Source: Pseudomonas putida NBRC 14164 (GTDB taxonomy: Bacteria; Pseudomonadota; Gammaproteobacteria; Pseudomonadales; Pseudomonadaceae). Taken from it: 64,000 nt of DNA. Under the pieces are notes generated by a model, which ran no database searches, was not told where the DNA came from, and saw only the letters and a program-made list of their open reading frames with translations. A program made the position numbers and the translations under genes. Location: positions 1,606,501 to 1,670,500 of the forward strand of contig NC_021505.1 of assembly GCF_000412675.1 (NCBI RefSeq), given 5' to 3'. Positions 34,894 through 43,936 of this stretch are shown here, one piece after another (positions within the stretch are counted from its first letter, which is position 1; each line of letters begins with the position of its first letter).

Positions 34894-35688
34894 ATGTCCA
34901 GCAAAGAACATCACCCCAGCGACCTGATCCGCGCCCGCGACCTCGAGGGCGTGGACGTGTGGACGCTGCCCAGCTTCGACCCGGAGCCAGAGCCCGTACC
35001 CGAGCCTGAGCCGGAACCCGAGCCGGTCGAGGAAGAAATCGAGGAAGTGCCGCTGGAAGAAGTCCAGCCGCTCACCCTGGAGGAGCTCGAGGCCATCCGC
35101 CAGGAAGCCTACAACGAAGGTTTCGCCACCGGCGAGCGAGAGGGCTTTCACAGCACCCAGCTCAAGGTGCGCCAAGAGGCCGAAGTGGCCCTGAAGGCCA
35201 AGCTCGACGGCCTTGAGCAACTGATGGCCAACCTGATGGAGCCGATCGCCGAGCAAGACACGCAGATCGAGAAAACCCTTGTGCACCTGGTGGCGCACAT
35301 GACTCGCCAGGTGATCGGCCGCGAATTGCACAACGACTCCAGCCAGATCACCCAGGTGCTGCGCGAAGCATTGAAGCTGCTGCCCATGGGCGCGGACAAT
35401 ATCCGCATCCACCTCAACCCGCAGGACTTCGAGCTGGCCAAGGCCCTGCGCGAACGCCATGAGGAAAACTGGCGGTTGCTGGAAGACAGCGCACTTCTGC
35501 CGGGGGGCTGCCGTATCGAAACTGCCCATAGCCGCATCGATGCGACCATGGAAACGCGCATCGAGAAAGCCGTGGCGCAGCTGTTCGACCAGTTGCATGA
35601 CCATTCCCTGCACCCGGCGGCGCCAGACATGTCGGTAGACCTGGACGCCCCGGTCGAGCGTTCGGTGGAAAGCCCTGATGCGCCTTGA
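34894..35688 (+). CDS. fliH: Flagellar assembly protein FliH
   Basis: A 264-residue negative regulator and stalk of the export ATPase FliI, also tethering it to FliN. After a short N-terminus comes an acidic Pro-Glu repeat tract (about 29-58, alternating EP, then [13 protein letters not shown]). A GxxxG-like [13 protein letters not shown] segment and a helical stalk follow; the conserved C-terminal domain has [18 protein letters not shown]. The acidic repeat is longer than is usual for FliH. It overlaps fliI by 11 bases. Confidence 0.94.
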   Translation: MSSKEHHPSDLIRARDLEGVDVWTLPSFDPEPEPVPEPEPEPEPVEEEIEEVPLEEVQPLTLEELEAIRQEAYNEGFATGEREGFHSTQLKVRQEAEVALKAKLDGLEQLMANLMEPIAEQDTQIEKTLVHLVAHMTRQVIGRELHNDSSQITQVLREALKLLPMGADNIRIHLNPQDFELAKALRERHEENWRLLEDSALLPGGCRIETAHSRIDATMETRIEKAVAQLFDQLHDHSLHPAAPDMSVDLDAPVERSVESPDAP

Positions 35689-37033
35689 CCGCACCAGCTT
35701 CGGCAAACGCCTGGGCAGTTATGCCGAGGCCATCGAGCTGCCGGCCCAGCCCATCGTCGAAGGCCGCCTGCTGCGCATGGTCGGGCTCACCCTGGAGGCC
35801 GAAGGCCTGCGTGCCGCGGTGGGAAGCCGCTGCCTGGTGATCAACGACGACAGCTACCACCCGGTCCAGGTAGAAGCCGAAGTCATGGGTTTTGCCGGGC
35901 CCAAGGTGTTCCTCATGCCCGTCGGCAGCATTGTCGGTATCGCCCCCGGCGCCCGGGTGGTGCCGCTGGATGACGGCGGCCGGCTGCCCATGGGCATGAG
36001 CATGCTCGGCCGTGTGCTGGACGGCGCGGGGCGTGCGCTGGATGGCAAGGGCGGGATGAAGGCCGAGGACTGGGTGCCGATGGACGGCCCGGTGATCAAC
36101 CCGCTCAACCGTGATCCCATCAGCAAGCCGCTGGACGTGGGCATCCGCAGTATCAATGGCCTGCTGACCGTCGGTCGCGGCCAGCGCCTTGGCCTGTTTG
36201 CCGGTACTGGCGTAGGTAAGTCGGTGTTGCTGGGCATGATGACCCGCTTCACCGAAGCCGAAATCATCGTGGTTGGCCTGATCGGTGAGCGGGGCCGTGA
36301 GGTGAAGGAGTTCATCGAGCACATCCTGGGTGAAGAGGGCCTCAAGCGTTCGGTAGTGGTGGCTTCGCCTGCCGACGATGCGCCGCTGATGCGCCTGCGC
36401 GCTGCCATGTATTGCACGCGCATCGCCGAGTACTTCCGCGACAAGGGCAAGAACGTGCTGTTGCTGATGGACTCGCTCACCCGTTTCGCCCAGGCCCAGC
36501 GTGAAATTGCCCTGGCCATCGGCGAGCCGCCGGCCACCCGGGGTTACCCGCCGTCTGTATTCGCCAAGCTTCCCAAGCTGGTGGAGCGGGCGGGCAATGG
36601 CGAGGCGGGTGGTGGTTCGATTACCGCGTTCTACACCGTGTTGTCCGAAGGTGATGACCAGCAGGACCCGATCGCCGACTCGGCGCGCGGTGTGCTCGAC
36701 GGCCACTTCGTGCTGTCGCGCCGGCTGGCCGAAGAGGGGCATTATCCGGCCATCGACATCGAAGCCTCGATCAGCCGGGTGATGCCCCAGGTGGTCGATG
36801 CCGACCACTTGCGCCAGGCGCAGAAGTTCAAGCAATTGTGGTCGCGCCTGTCGCAAAGCCGCGACCTGATCAGCGTGGGCGCCTATGTGGCCGGCGGCGA
36901 CCCGGAAACCGACCTGGCCATTGCCTTGCAATCGAAGCTGGTGGAGTTTCTGCGCCAAGGCCTGCAGGAGAATGTGGGCATGGCGCAGAGCCGCGAACAG
37001 CTGGGGGCGATCTTCACGCCCCCGGCGGGCTGA
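35678..37033 (+). CDS. fliI: Flagellum-specific ATPase FliI
   Basis: A 451-residue F1-beta-like ATPase that powers unfolding of flagellar export substrates. Walker A is GTGVGKS (176-182), Walker B lies in [16 protein letters not shown], and the ATPase signature [23 protein letters not shown] is complete. [17 protein letters not shown] is a further family landmark. It starts inside the end of fliH, which couples the two. Confidence 0.97.
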   Translation: MRLDRTSFGKRLGSYAEAIELPAQPIVEGRLLRMVGLTLEAEGLRAAVGSRCLVINDDSYHPVQVEAEVMGFAGPKVFLMPVGSIVGIAPGARVVPLDDGGRLPMGMSMLGRVLDGAGRALDGKGGMKAEDWVPMDGPVINPLNRDPISKPLDVGIRSINGLLTVGRGQRLGLFAGTGVGKSVLLGMMTRFTEAEIIVVGLIGERGREVKEFIEHILGEEGLKRSVVVASPADDAPLMRLRAAMYCTRIAEYFRDKGKNVLLLMDSLTRFAQAQREIALAIGEPPATRGYPPSVFAKLPKLVERAGNGEAGGGSITAFYTVLSEGDDQQDPIADSARGVLDGHFVLSRRLAEEGHYPAIDIEASISRVMPQVVDADHLRQAQKFKQLWSRLSQSRDLISVGAYVAGGDPETDLAIALQSKLVEFLRQGLQENVGMAQSREQLGAIFTPPAG

Positions 37034-37039
37034 TAGGCC

Positions 37040-37492
37040 ATGGCGCTGCCCGGACGCGCTGCGCGCCTGGCGCCGGTGGTGGACATGGCCGAGGAAGCCG
37101 AGCGCAAGGCAGCCCAGCGCCTGGGGCATTTCCAGCAGCAGGTGGCCACCTCCCAGGCCAAGCTGGCCGAACTCGAACGGTTTCGTGAGGATTACCAGCT
37201 GCAGTGGATCAACCGCGGCGGGCAGGGGGTCAATGGCAGCTGGCTGGTCAACTACCAGCGTTTTCTGGGGCAGCTGGAAACGGCCATGACCCAGCAGCGC
37301 CAGAGCCTGGTGTGGCACCAGAACAACCTCAACAACGCCCGTGGCACCTGGCAGCAGGCCTATGCCCGGGTAGAGGGTTTGCGCAAGCTGGTGCAGCGCT
37401 ACATGGACGAAGCCCGGCGCGCCGAAGACAAGCGTGAGCAGCGGTTGCTGGACGAACTGTCGCAGCGCTTGCCCCGGCAAAACCATTTCTGA
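37040..37492 (+). CDS. fliJ: Flagellar export protein FliJ
   Basis: A 150-residue, almost entirely helical coiled-coil protein (RAARLAPVVDMAEEAERKAAQ; QQVATSQAKLAELERFREDYQ; ARRAEDKREQRLLDELSQR). FliJ is the central stalk of the FliI ring and escorts export chaperones. It lies 6 bases after fliI. A 123-base gap follows with no promoter I can defend. Confidence 0.93.
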   Translation: MALPGRAARLAPVVDMAEEAERKAAQRLGHFQQQVATSQAKLAELERFREDYQLQWINRGGQGVNGSWLVNYQRFLGQLETAMTQQRQSLVWHQNNLNNARGTWQQAYARVEGLRKLVQRYMDEARRAEDKREQRLLDELSQRLPRQNHF

Positions 37493-37615
37493 TCCTGTCT
37501 TGCACCATCAATCAGGGGGCCGCATCGCCTGCTGGAACCATGTGCTTGCCACCCATGCCATCGCCTGCTAAACCTTAATGGAGTTGCATCCGCCATCATC
37601 GAAGGAATCGCTAGC

Positions 37616-37921
37616 ATGGCAGTCGAGACTGATTTTTCGCGGGAAGGGAATAAGCTGACGATCAAGATCAAGGGGCGCTTCGATTTCGGCAAACATCAGG
37701 AGTTTCGTGACGCCTACGAACGCCAGCCCTATCGGCCCGATTCGGTAATCGTCGACCTGAAGGACACCACCTACCTCGACAGTTCTGCGCTCGGCATGCT
37801 GCTGTTGCTGAGGGATCATGCGGGCGGCGATGAGTCGGATGTGCGCGTGGTGCACGCCAGCTCCGATGTACGCAAGATCCTCGCCATCTCCAATTTCGAA
37901 AAACTGTTCGACATCAGTTGA
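37616..37921 (+). CDS. STAS-domain anti-sigma factor antagonist (HsbA-like)
   Basis: A 101-residue STAS protein. The phospho-acceptor loop is DLKDTTYLDSSALGMLLLL with Ser56/Ser57; Ser56 is the phosphorylated residue in P. aeruginosa HsbA. In that species unphosphorylated HsbA binds the anti-sigma factor FlgM and favours swimming, while phospho-HsbA acts with the diguanylate cyclase HsbD. The next two genes match HsbR and HptB, so the whole phosphorelay is together here. A GAAGGAA ribosome site precedes the ATG. Confidence 0.88.
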   Translation: MAVETDFSREGNKLTIKIKGRFDFGKHQEFRDAYERQPYRPDSVIVDLKDTTYLDSSALGMLLLLRDHAGGDESDVRVVHASSDVRKILAISNFEKLFDIS

Positions 37922-37929
37922 GCGCCGAC

Positions 37930-39621
37930 ATGCCGCCCCGACAGGCGTTGACCGTGCTGGTCGCCGAAGACGGGGCCGCCGACAGAATGCTGCTGGCGCA
38001 GATCGTGCGCCGCCAGGGCCATCAGGTATTCACCGCAGAAAACGGCGAGCAGGCGGTGGCGCTGTTCGTCGAGCGGCGCCCGCAGCTGGTGCTGCTGGAT
38101 GCGCTGATGCCGGTGATGGATGGCTTCGAGGCGGCGCGGCAGATCAAGGCCCTGGCCGGCGAGGCGCTGGTGCCGATCATTTTCCTGACGTCGCTGAATG
38201 AGGAGGAGGGCCTGGTGCGCTGCCTGGAGGCCGGGGGCGATGACTTCATGGCCAAGCCCTACAGTGCGGTGATCCTCGGCGCCAAGATCCGCGCCATGGA
38301 CCGCCTGCGCCGGTTGCAGGCTACCGTGCTGGAGCAGCGTGACCAGATTACCCGGCACCACCACCACCTGCTCAACGAGCAGCGGGTTGCCAAGGCGGTG
38401 TTCGACAAGGTGGCCCACTCCGGCTGCCTTTCTGCCCCCAACATCCGCTACCTGCAATCGCCCTATGCGCTGTTCAACGGCGACCTGATGCTGGCTGCGT
38501 TCACCCCGGCCGGTGACATGCGTGTGCTGCTTGGCGATTTCACCGGCCATGGTCTGCCAGCGGCGGTAGGGGCGATGCCGCTGGCTGAAGTGTTCTACGG
38601 CATGACCGCCAAGGGCTACGGCATGGCGCAGATCCTGCGCGAGATGAACGCCAAGCTCAAACGTATCCTGCCGGTGGACATGTTCTGCTGTGCACTGCTG
38701 CTCGACCTCAGCTTGCAGCGCGGTTCGGTCGAGGTGTGGAACGGGGGTATGCCCGATGGCTATCGCCTGTCGGTAAGTGGCCATGTGCTATCATCACTGA
38801 GCTCTCGGCACCTGCCGCTGGGTATCCTGGCTGCAGAGCGTTTCGATGACAGCACTGAAGTGCTGCCGTTGGCACAGGGCGAGCGCTTGTTGCTGTTGTC
38901 GGACGGCGTGCTGGACACCGCCGATGACCAGGAACGGTTATTCGGCGTGGAGCGTTTGCGTGCGGTGCTGGCCGACAATCGCGACCCTGCGCAGCTGTTC
39001 GATGAAGTCATGCAGGCGCTGGAGCAATTTGGCGGGCACCCGCGTGATGACATCAGCCTGTGCGACATCCGCATGTTCAGCGCGGAGGAGCGGGTGCCGG
39101 CGCCGATGATCTACTCTGATAGCGGCCGTTCCAGCCCGCTGGACTGGTCGCTGGGGTTCGAGGTGCGTGGCGAGAGCCTCAAGCGCTTCAACCCGGTGCC
39201 GTATCTGGTGCAGTTGTTGCAAGAAATCCACGGCCTGCGGGCGCGGACCGGCAGCCTGCACGCGGTGCTCAGCGAGCTGTATTCCAATGCGCTGGAGCAT
39301 GGGGTGCTGGGCCTGGACTCGCAGCTCAAGCGCGATGTGCAGGGGTTCGCCGACTATTATCAGGAGCGCGCCCGGCGGCTGGGTGCGTTGAGCGACGGTT
39401 TCGTGCGCATCGACTTGAGGGTTGAACCGCACGCCGAGGGTGGGCGTCTGATGATCGAGGTGCTCGACAGTGGCGCCGGGTTCGATGTGCAGCGTGTGCT
39501 GTCGCGGCCGTCGCTGGCGCAGGGCCTGAGCGGGCGTGGCCTGAACCTGATTCAGCGGCTGGCCAGCAATGCCCGCTGGAGCGAAGGCGGGCGTTGCGCA
39601 CATGTGGAGTTCGTATGGTGA
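37930..39621 (+). CDS. HsbR-like response regulator: receiver, PP2C phosphatase and kinase domains
   Basis: About 563 residues in three domains. The receiver (about 5-120) has AEDGAAD and phospho-Asp in VLLDALMPVMDG. A PP2C/SpoIIE phosphatase (about 165-385) shows GDLMLAAFTPAGDMRVLLGDFTGHGLPA with the metal-binding Asp residues and LLLLSDGVLDTADD. An anti-sigma-factor type HATPase kinase (about 430-560) shows AVLSELYSNALEHGVLG and VLDSGAGFDV. HsbR both dephosphorylates and phosphorylates HsbA, controlled by HptB. An in-frame TTG at 37918, overlapping the hsbA-like stop, is an alternative start; I prefer the ATG at 37930. Confidence 0.88.
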   Translation: MPPRQALTVLVAEDGAADRMLLAQIVRRQGHQVFTAENGEQAVALFVERRPQLVLLDALMPVMDGFEAARQIKALAGEALVPIIFLTSLNEEEGLVRCLEAGGDDFMAKPYSAVILGAKIRAMDRLRRLQATVLEQRDQITRHHHHLLNEQRVAKAVFDKVAHSGCLSAPNIRYLQSPYALFNGDLMLAAFTPAGDMRVLLGDFTGHGLPAAVGAMPLAEVFYGMTAKGYGMAQILREMNAKLKRILPVDMFCCALLLDLSLQRGSVEVWNGGMPDGYRLSVSGHVLSSLSSRHLPLGILAAERFDDSTEVLPLAQGERLLLLSDGVLDTADDQERLFGVERLRAVLADNRDPAQLFDEVMQALEQFGGHPRDDISLCDIRMFSAEERVPAPMIYSDSGRSSPLDWSLGFEVRGESLKRFNPVPYLVQLLQEIHGLRARTGSLHAVLSELYSNALEHGVLGLDSQLKRDVQGFADYYQERARRLGALSDGFVRIDLRVEPHAEGGRLMIEVLDSGAGFDVQRVLSRPSLAQGLSGRGLNLIQRLASNARWSEGGRCAHVEFVW

Positions 39622-39669
39622 GCCACAGGTTGGCTCGGGCATAATCTGGCTTGATCAAGGAGTGAACAA

Positions 39670-40017
39670 GTGACTGACATGCATATTGACCACAAGGTCC
39701 TCAGTGACTTGCGTGAAGTCATGGAGGATGGCTACCTGCAGTTGGTGCAAACCTTTCTCGACGACTCTGAACGGCGCCTGAGCCAGCTGCACGCGGCCAA
39801 AAGCGCCGAAGAGCTTGGTGCGGCCGCCCACAGCTTCAAGGGCAGCAGCAGCAACATGGGCGCCGTGGCCTTGGCTTGCCTGTGCCAGCAACTGGAAGAC
39901 CGCGCGCGGCAGCGCCCGCTCTATGGGATCGAAGACCTGATCAACCGCATCGATCTGGAATACGTCGAGGTGCAGCACTTCTACCGCGATGAGCAGCAGC
40001 GTATTTCTGCAGGCTGA
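39670..40017 (+). CDS. Histidine phosphotransfer protein (HptB-like)
   Basis: A 115-residue Hpt domain with the phospho-His54 in AAHSFKGSSSNMGAVAL and four-helix character. The GTG at 39670 has AAGGAG nearby (39658-39663). In P. aeruginosa HptB receives phosphate from RetS, PA1611 and related hybrid kinases and passes it to HsbR. Its location immediately after the HsbR-like gene supports the same wiring. A sigma-54 promoter for fliK starts 10 bases after its stop. Confidence 0.88.
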   Translation: MTDMHIDHKVLSDLREVMEDGYLQLVQTFLDDSERRLSQLHAAKSAEELGAAAHSFKGSSSNMGAVALACLCQQLEDRARQRPLYGIEDLINRIDLEYVEVQHFYRDEQQRISAG

Positions 40018-40026
40018 TGTGTGAGT

Positions 40027-40042
40027 TGGCGCGAGTCTTGCT
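40027..40042 (+). promoter_or_regulatory. Sigma-54 promoter of fliK
   Basis: TGGCGCGAGTCTTGCT: one mismatch in the -24 element, perfect TTGCT at -12 with 4-base spacer, 48 bases before the fliK ATG. Confidence 0.82.
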
Positions 40043-40089
40043 TTTCTCCGGCTGGATGATCTTTCTGTTCCTGGCGCGGAGACCGCTCG

Positions 40090-41346
40090 ATGCCTGTCGC
40101 ACCCAACCCTTTGTTGCAAGCCAACGCCATTAAAAGCACCTCGCGTTCGGCCAGCGCGCAGGCGGATAAACCGCTGCAGGCGCTGGGTGACAAGGGCGAC
40201 GGCTTTGGCCAGGTGATGGCCAGGCAGGGGCGTGATAAGGCCGTCGGGCAGGATGACAAGGCTGCCCCGGCCAAGCTCAAGGACAAACCTGAGGCGGCAG
40301 CGGGTGGCAAGAAAGACCCCGCCGACAAAACTGCGGTTGCCGATGACGGCAACAAATTGCCAGCTGACGACGCGGCCCAGACCGATACCGGGCTGCGTGA
40401 TGCCAGCCTGGTGGCCGGCCAGGTCACCGACGCCCAGCCTGGTGCGCAACTGATCCAGGCCCAGGCCGAGGCCGTTGCGCCGGTACTGCAGGCCGCCACG
40501 GCGCAGGTTGCTGCGCTGCCCGAAGAACCCGCTGCCGAAGAAGCCTTCGACCCCGATGCCGACCCGTTGGCTAACCTGCCAACCTTGCGGCTGGCCTTGG
40601 AGCACAGCGCCCAGGCCAAGGGTGGCACCTCGGCACATGCGCTGGATCCGTCCCAGGCCCAGGGCGAAGATGGGCAGGCAGCCGTCAATACCTTGGCGAA
40701 TCTGGTGGAAAATGCCGAGGGTGAAGCAGGTGAGCCGGGCGACAAAGCCTTTGGTGCCTTGCTTGAAGATGGCCTGAAAGACAGCAAGAGTGCCAGCAGC
40801 GACACCCGCATCGATGATTTCGCCAATCGCCTGGCCAGCCTGACCCAGGCGGCCACGGCCAAGACCGCCAATGCCGTGCCGGCCAATGCCAGCCCGTTAC
40901 ACCAGCCATTGCCGATGAACCAGGGTGCCTGGGCCGAGGGCCTGGTCAACCGGGTCATGTACCTGTCCAGCCAGAACCTCAAGTCGGCGGATATCCAGCT
41001 GGAGCCGGCGGAGCTGGGCCGCCTGGACATTCGCGTCAATGTTGCGACGGACCAGTCGACCCAGGTCACCTTCATCAGCGGTCACGCCGGTGTGCGTGAT
41101 GCCCTCGACAGCCAGGTGCACCGCCTGCGCGAACTGTTCGCCCAGCAGGGGTTGGCCCAGCCGGATGTCAACGTGGCCGACCAGTCGCGCGGGCAGCAAC
41201 AGCAGCAGGGGCAGGCGCAGGGCAGCAACCTGTCCGGGGTGGCGGCGCGCCAGGCGGAGCAGGGCGGGGGCGAGCCCGTCGAGGGCACCCGGCCTGTGGA
41301 GCAGCAGGTGGTTGTTGGCGACAGTGCGGTTGATTACTACGCCTGA
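40090..41346 (+). CDS. fliK: Flagellar hook-length control protein FliK
   Basis: A 418-residue secreted ruler that ends hook growth and switches export to filament substrates. The N-terminal two thirds is low-complexity, rich in Ala, Asp, Lys and Gln, as expected of the ruler. The C-terminal Flg_hook domain (about 270-380) is recognisable: LSSQNLKSADIQLEPAELGRLDIRV, QVTFISGHAGVRDALDSQVHRLRELF, then LAQPDVNVADQSRG. A Gln-rich tail ends the protein. Own sigma-54 promoter upstream; a REP-core palindrome follows the stop. Confidence 0.93.
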   Translation: MPVAPNPLLQANAIKSTSRSASAQADKPLQALGDKGDGFGQVMARQGRDKAVGQDDKAAPAKLKDKPEAAAGGKKDPADKTAVADDGNKLPADDAAQTDTGLRDASLVAGQVTDAQPGAQLIQAQAEAVAPVLQAATAQVAALPEEPAAEEAFDPDADPLANLPTLRLALEHSAQAKGGTSAHALDPSQAQGEDGQAAVNTLANLVENAEGEAGEPGDKAFGALLEDGLKDSKSASSDTRIDDFANRLASLTQAATAKTANAVPANASPLHQPLPMNQGAWAEGLVNRVMYLSSQNLKSADIQLEPAELGRLDIRVNVATDQSTQVTFISGHAGVRDALDSQVHRLRELFAQQGLAQPDVNVADQSRGQQQQQGQAQGSNLSGVAARQAEQGGGEPVEGTRPVEQQVVVGDSAVDYYA

Positions 41347-41368
41347 CCTTCATTTGCAGTGTCGGCCT

Positions 41369-41390
41369 CTTCGCGGGCATGCCCGCGAAG
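41369..41390. repeat. REP-core palindrome after fliK
   Basis: A 22-base perfect palindrome, CTTCGCGGGC followed by ATGCCCGCGAAG, the core of the P. putida REP without its CTCCCACAG flank. It may act as a transcription stop or mRNA-stabilising hairpin after fliK. Confidence 0.75.
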
Positions 41391-41435
41391 AAGGCAGCAC
41401 CGCAAAACCTGCTGGAACCCATCGTCTGCAAAATC

Positions 41436-41451
41436 TGGCATAACACTTGCT
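41436..41451 (+). promoter_or_regulatory. Sigma-54 promoter of the fliL operon
   Basis: TGGCATAACACTTGCT: TGGCA at -24, TTGCT at -12, correct 12-base offset between GG and GC, 50 bases before the fliL ATG. Confidence 0.83.
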
Positions 41452-41501
41452 CAAGCCAAGCCATCCACCTTTGAACCCCTGATGGACGACGGATTATTGG
41501 C

Positions 41502-41999
41502 ATGGCGAAGAGCGAAGCAGTCAAAGACCCCGCCACTAAAGGCAAACTCAAACTGATCCTGCTGGCCGTCGTAGGCCTGTTGCTAGCGATCGGCCTTTCG
41601 GTGGGCGCTACCTGGTTCATCATGCACAAGAGCGATTCGGCCCCGGCCGCCGAGCCTGTGGCCGGCAACGTCAAGCCAGCAGCGATCTACGAGGCGCTGA
41701 CCCCGGCATTTGTGGTGAATTTCAACCAGAACGGCCGCCAGCGCTACATGCAGCTGAGCATCACCATGCAGGCGCGCAACCAGGCCGACCTGGATGCCCT
41801 GAAGGTGCACATGCCGGTGATCCGCAACAACCTGGTGATGATGTTCTCCGGGCAGGGTTTCGACACCTTGGCCAGCAGCCCGGTCGGGCAGGAGATGTTG
41901 CGCCAGAAGGCGACCGCAGTGGTTCAGGAAGTGGCCCAGAAGGAAGTCGGCAAGCCGGTCATCGACCAGTTGCTGTTCACCAATTTCGTATTGCAGTAG
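41502..41999 (+). CDS. fliL: Flagellar basal body-associated protein FliL
   Basis: A 165-residue inner-membrane protein with one transmembrane helix (about 20-42, LILLAVVGLLLAIGLSVGATW) and a periplasmic domain that surrounds the stators. The domain shows FVVNFNQNGRQRYMQLSITMQ and a conserved end VIDQLLFTNFVLQ. The ATG at 41502 (MAKSEAVKDP) follows the sigma-54 site. It heads the fliLMNOPQR-flhB string. Confidence 0.95.
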   Translation: MAKSEAVKDPATKGKLKLILLAVVGLLLAIGLSVGATWFIMHKSDSAPAAEPVAGNVKPAAIYEALTPAFVVNFNQNGRQRYMQLSITMQARNQADLDALKVHMPVIRNNLVMMFSGQGFDTLASSPVGQEMLRQKATAVVQEVAQKEVGKPVIDQLLFTNFVLQ

Positions 42000-42008
42000 G
42001 AGTCCGCA

Positions 42009-42977
42009 ATGGCCGTACAGGACCTGCTGTCCCAGGATGAAATCGATGCCCTGTTGCACGGCGTCGACGACGGGCTGGTGCAGACCGAAAGTGCATCCGA
42101 GCCTGGCAGTATCAAAAGCTACGACCTGACCAGTCAGGACCGTATCGTACGGGGTCGCATGCCGACCCTGGAAATGATCAACGAGCGCTTCGCCCGTTAC
42201 ACCCGCATCAGCATGTTCAACCTGCTGCGCCGTTCCGCCGACGTGGCCGTGGGTGGCGTACAGGTGATGAAGTTCGGCGAATACGTGCACTCGCTGTACG
42301 TGCCGACCAGCCTCAACCTGGTCAAGATCAAGCCGCTGCGCGGCACCTCGCTGTTCATCCTCGATGCCAAGCTGGTGTTCAAGCTGGTGGACAACTTCTT
42401 CGGTGGCGATGGCCGCCACGCCAAGATCGAAGGCCGCGAGTTCACCCCTACCGAGCTGCGCGTGGTGCGCATGGTGCTGGACCAGTGTTTCGTCGACCTC
42501 AAGGAAGCCTGGCAGGCAATCATGCCGGTCACCTTCGAGTACATGAACTCCGAGGTCAACCCGGCCATGGCCAACATCGTCGGCCCCAGCGAAGCAGTGG
42601 TGGTGTCCACCTTCCACATCGAACTGGACGGTGGCGGCGGCGACCTGCACGTGACCATGCCGTACTCGATGATCGAGCCGGTGCGGGAAATGCTCGATGC
42701 CGGGTTCCAGTCCGACCTGGACGACCAGGATGAGCGCTGGGTCAAGGCCCTGCGCGAGGACGTGCTGGATGTGGCCGTGCCGCTGACCGCCACGGTCGCC
42801 CGCCGCCAGCTGAAGCTGCGCGACATCCTGCACATGCAGCCCGGTGACGTGATCCCGGTGGAGCTGCCCGAGCACCTGGTGCTGCGCGCCAACGGTGTGC
42901 CGTCGTTCAAGGCGCGGCTGGGTTCGCACAAGGGCAACCTGGCCCTGCAGATCATCGACCCGATCGAACGCCGCTGA
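42009..42977 (+). CDS. fliM: Flagellar motor switch protein FliM
   Basis: A 322-residue C-ring protein and receptor for CheY-P. The N-terminal CheY-binding segment is LLSQDEIDALLHGVDDG. The middle domain begins near YDLTSQDRIVRGRMPTLEM and includes the conserved FGGDGRH; the C-terminal SpoA (FliN-like) domain occupies about 245-320 (VPLTATVARRQLKLRDILHMQPGDVIPVELP). It is separated from fliL by 9 bases with an AGGAG site. Confidence 0.97.
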   Translation: MAVQDLLSQDEIDALLHGVDDGLVQTESASEPGSIKSYDLTSQDRIVRGRMPTLEMINERFARYTRISMFNLLRRSADVAVGGVQVMKFGEYVHSLYVPTSLNLVKIKPLRGTSLFILDAKLVFKLVDNFFGGDGRHAKIEGREFTPTELRVVRMVLDQCFVDLKEAWQAIMPVTFEYMNSEVNPAMANIVGPSEAVVVSTFHIELDGGGGDLHVTMPYSMIEPVREMLDAGFQSDLDDQDERWVKALREDVLDVAVPLTATVARRQLKLRDILHMQPGDVIPVELPEHLVLRANGVPSFKARLGSHKGNLALQIIDPIERR

Positions 42978-43024
42978 CGGCGTGCCGGTCGCTCATAACG
43001 AATTGAATGCCTGTCGAGGAAACC

Positions 43025-43489
43025 ATGGCTAACGAAAACGAGATCACCTCCGCAGAGGACCAGGCGCTGGCCGATGAGTGGGCTGCAGCCCTTGAGGAAA
43101 CCGGCTCGGCCGGGCAGGCCGACATCGATGCGCTGCTGGGCGGTGACACCGGCAACGGCGGCGCTGGCCGCATGCCGATGGAAGAATTCGCCAGCTCGCC
43201 GAAGCCGAACGAAAACGTCAGCCTCGAAGGCCCGAACCTGGACGTGATCCTGGACATCCCGGTGAACATCTCCATGGAAGTGGGCAGCACCGAGATCAAC
43301 ATTCGCAACCTGCTGCAACTCAACCAGGGCTCGGTGATCGAGCTGGACCGCCTGGCTGGCGAGCCGCTCGATGTGCTGGTCAATGGCACGCTGATCGCCC
43401 ATGGCGAAGTGGTAGTGGTCAACGAGAAGTTCGGCATTCGCCTGACCGACGTGATCAGCCCCAGCGAACGTATCAAGAAGCTGCGCTGA
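43025..43489 (+). CDS. fliN: Flagellar motor switch protein FliN
   Basis: A 154-residue C-ring protein. Residues 1-60 are an acidic N-terminal extension (MANENEITSAEDQALADEW); the SpoA domain covers about 75-152 (VILDIPVNISMEVGSTEINIRNLLQLNQGSVIELDRLAG, then GEVVVVNEKFGIRLTDVISPSERIKKL). The ATG at 43025 is preferred over an in-frame ATG at 43007, although GAGGA sits only 4 bases upstream, because homologues begin at the same point. It is followed directly by fliO. Confidence 0.95.
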   Translation: MANENEITSAEDQALADEWAAALEETGSAGQADIDALLGGDTGNGGAGRMPMEEFASSPKPNENVSLEGPNLDVILDIPVNISMEVGSTEINIRNLLQLNQGSVIELDRLAGEPLDVLVNGTLIAHGEVVVVNEKFGIRLTDVISPSERIKKLR

Positions 43490-43501
43490 GTGAAGGGCAC
43501 G

Positions 43502-43936
43502 ATGCGCGCCATTGCGGCGTTCGCTGCACTGCTGGCCAGCCAGGTGTGCCTGGCCGCGGCCACGCCAACGGCGACCCCGGCGACGGCGCCTGGCAGCCTT
43601 GGCGGCCAGTTGGCGCAGATGGTCTTCGGCCTGCTGCTGGTGGTGGGCCTGATTTTCTTCCTGGCGTGGGTGCTGCGGCGTATGCAAAGCACGGCGGTGA
43701 AGGGCGGGCAGGTGATCGAGATCGTCGGCAGCCGGGCCATCGGCCCGCGTGACCGCCTGCTGCTGGTGCAGGTGGGCAAAGAGCAGATCCTGATTGGCCA
43801 CACTCCCGGTAGCATCGAGGCCTTGCATGTGCTGGCCGAACCTGTGGAAGTGCCGGCTGGCGCACGTCAGGCAACGCCGGAATTTGCCCAGCGGCTGATG
43901 GAGCTGATGGGCAAGGACCCTAAGGACAAGTTGTGA
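43502..43936 (+). CDS. fliO: Flagellar biosynthesis protein FliO
   Basis: About 144 residues: an N-terminal signal-like hydrophobic stretch ([20 protein letters not shown]), a second transmembrane helix (about 40-62, [20 protein letters not shown]) and a cytoplasmic domain with [33 protein letters not shown]. FliO helps assemble the FliP ring of the export gate. A GTG at 43490 directly after the fliN stop is an alternative start; the ATG at 43502 has AAGGG 4 bases upstream. It overlaps fliP by one base. Confidence 0.9.
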   Translation: MRAIAAFAALLASQVCLAAATPTATPATAPGSLGGQLAQMVFGLLLVVGLIFFLAWVLRRMQSTAVKGGQVIEIVGSRAIGPRDRLLLVQVGKEQILIGHTPGSIEALHVLAEPVEVPAGARQATPEFAQRLMELMGKDPKDKL

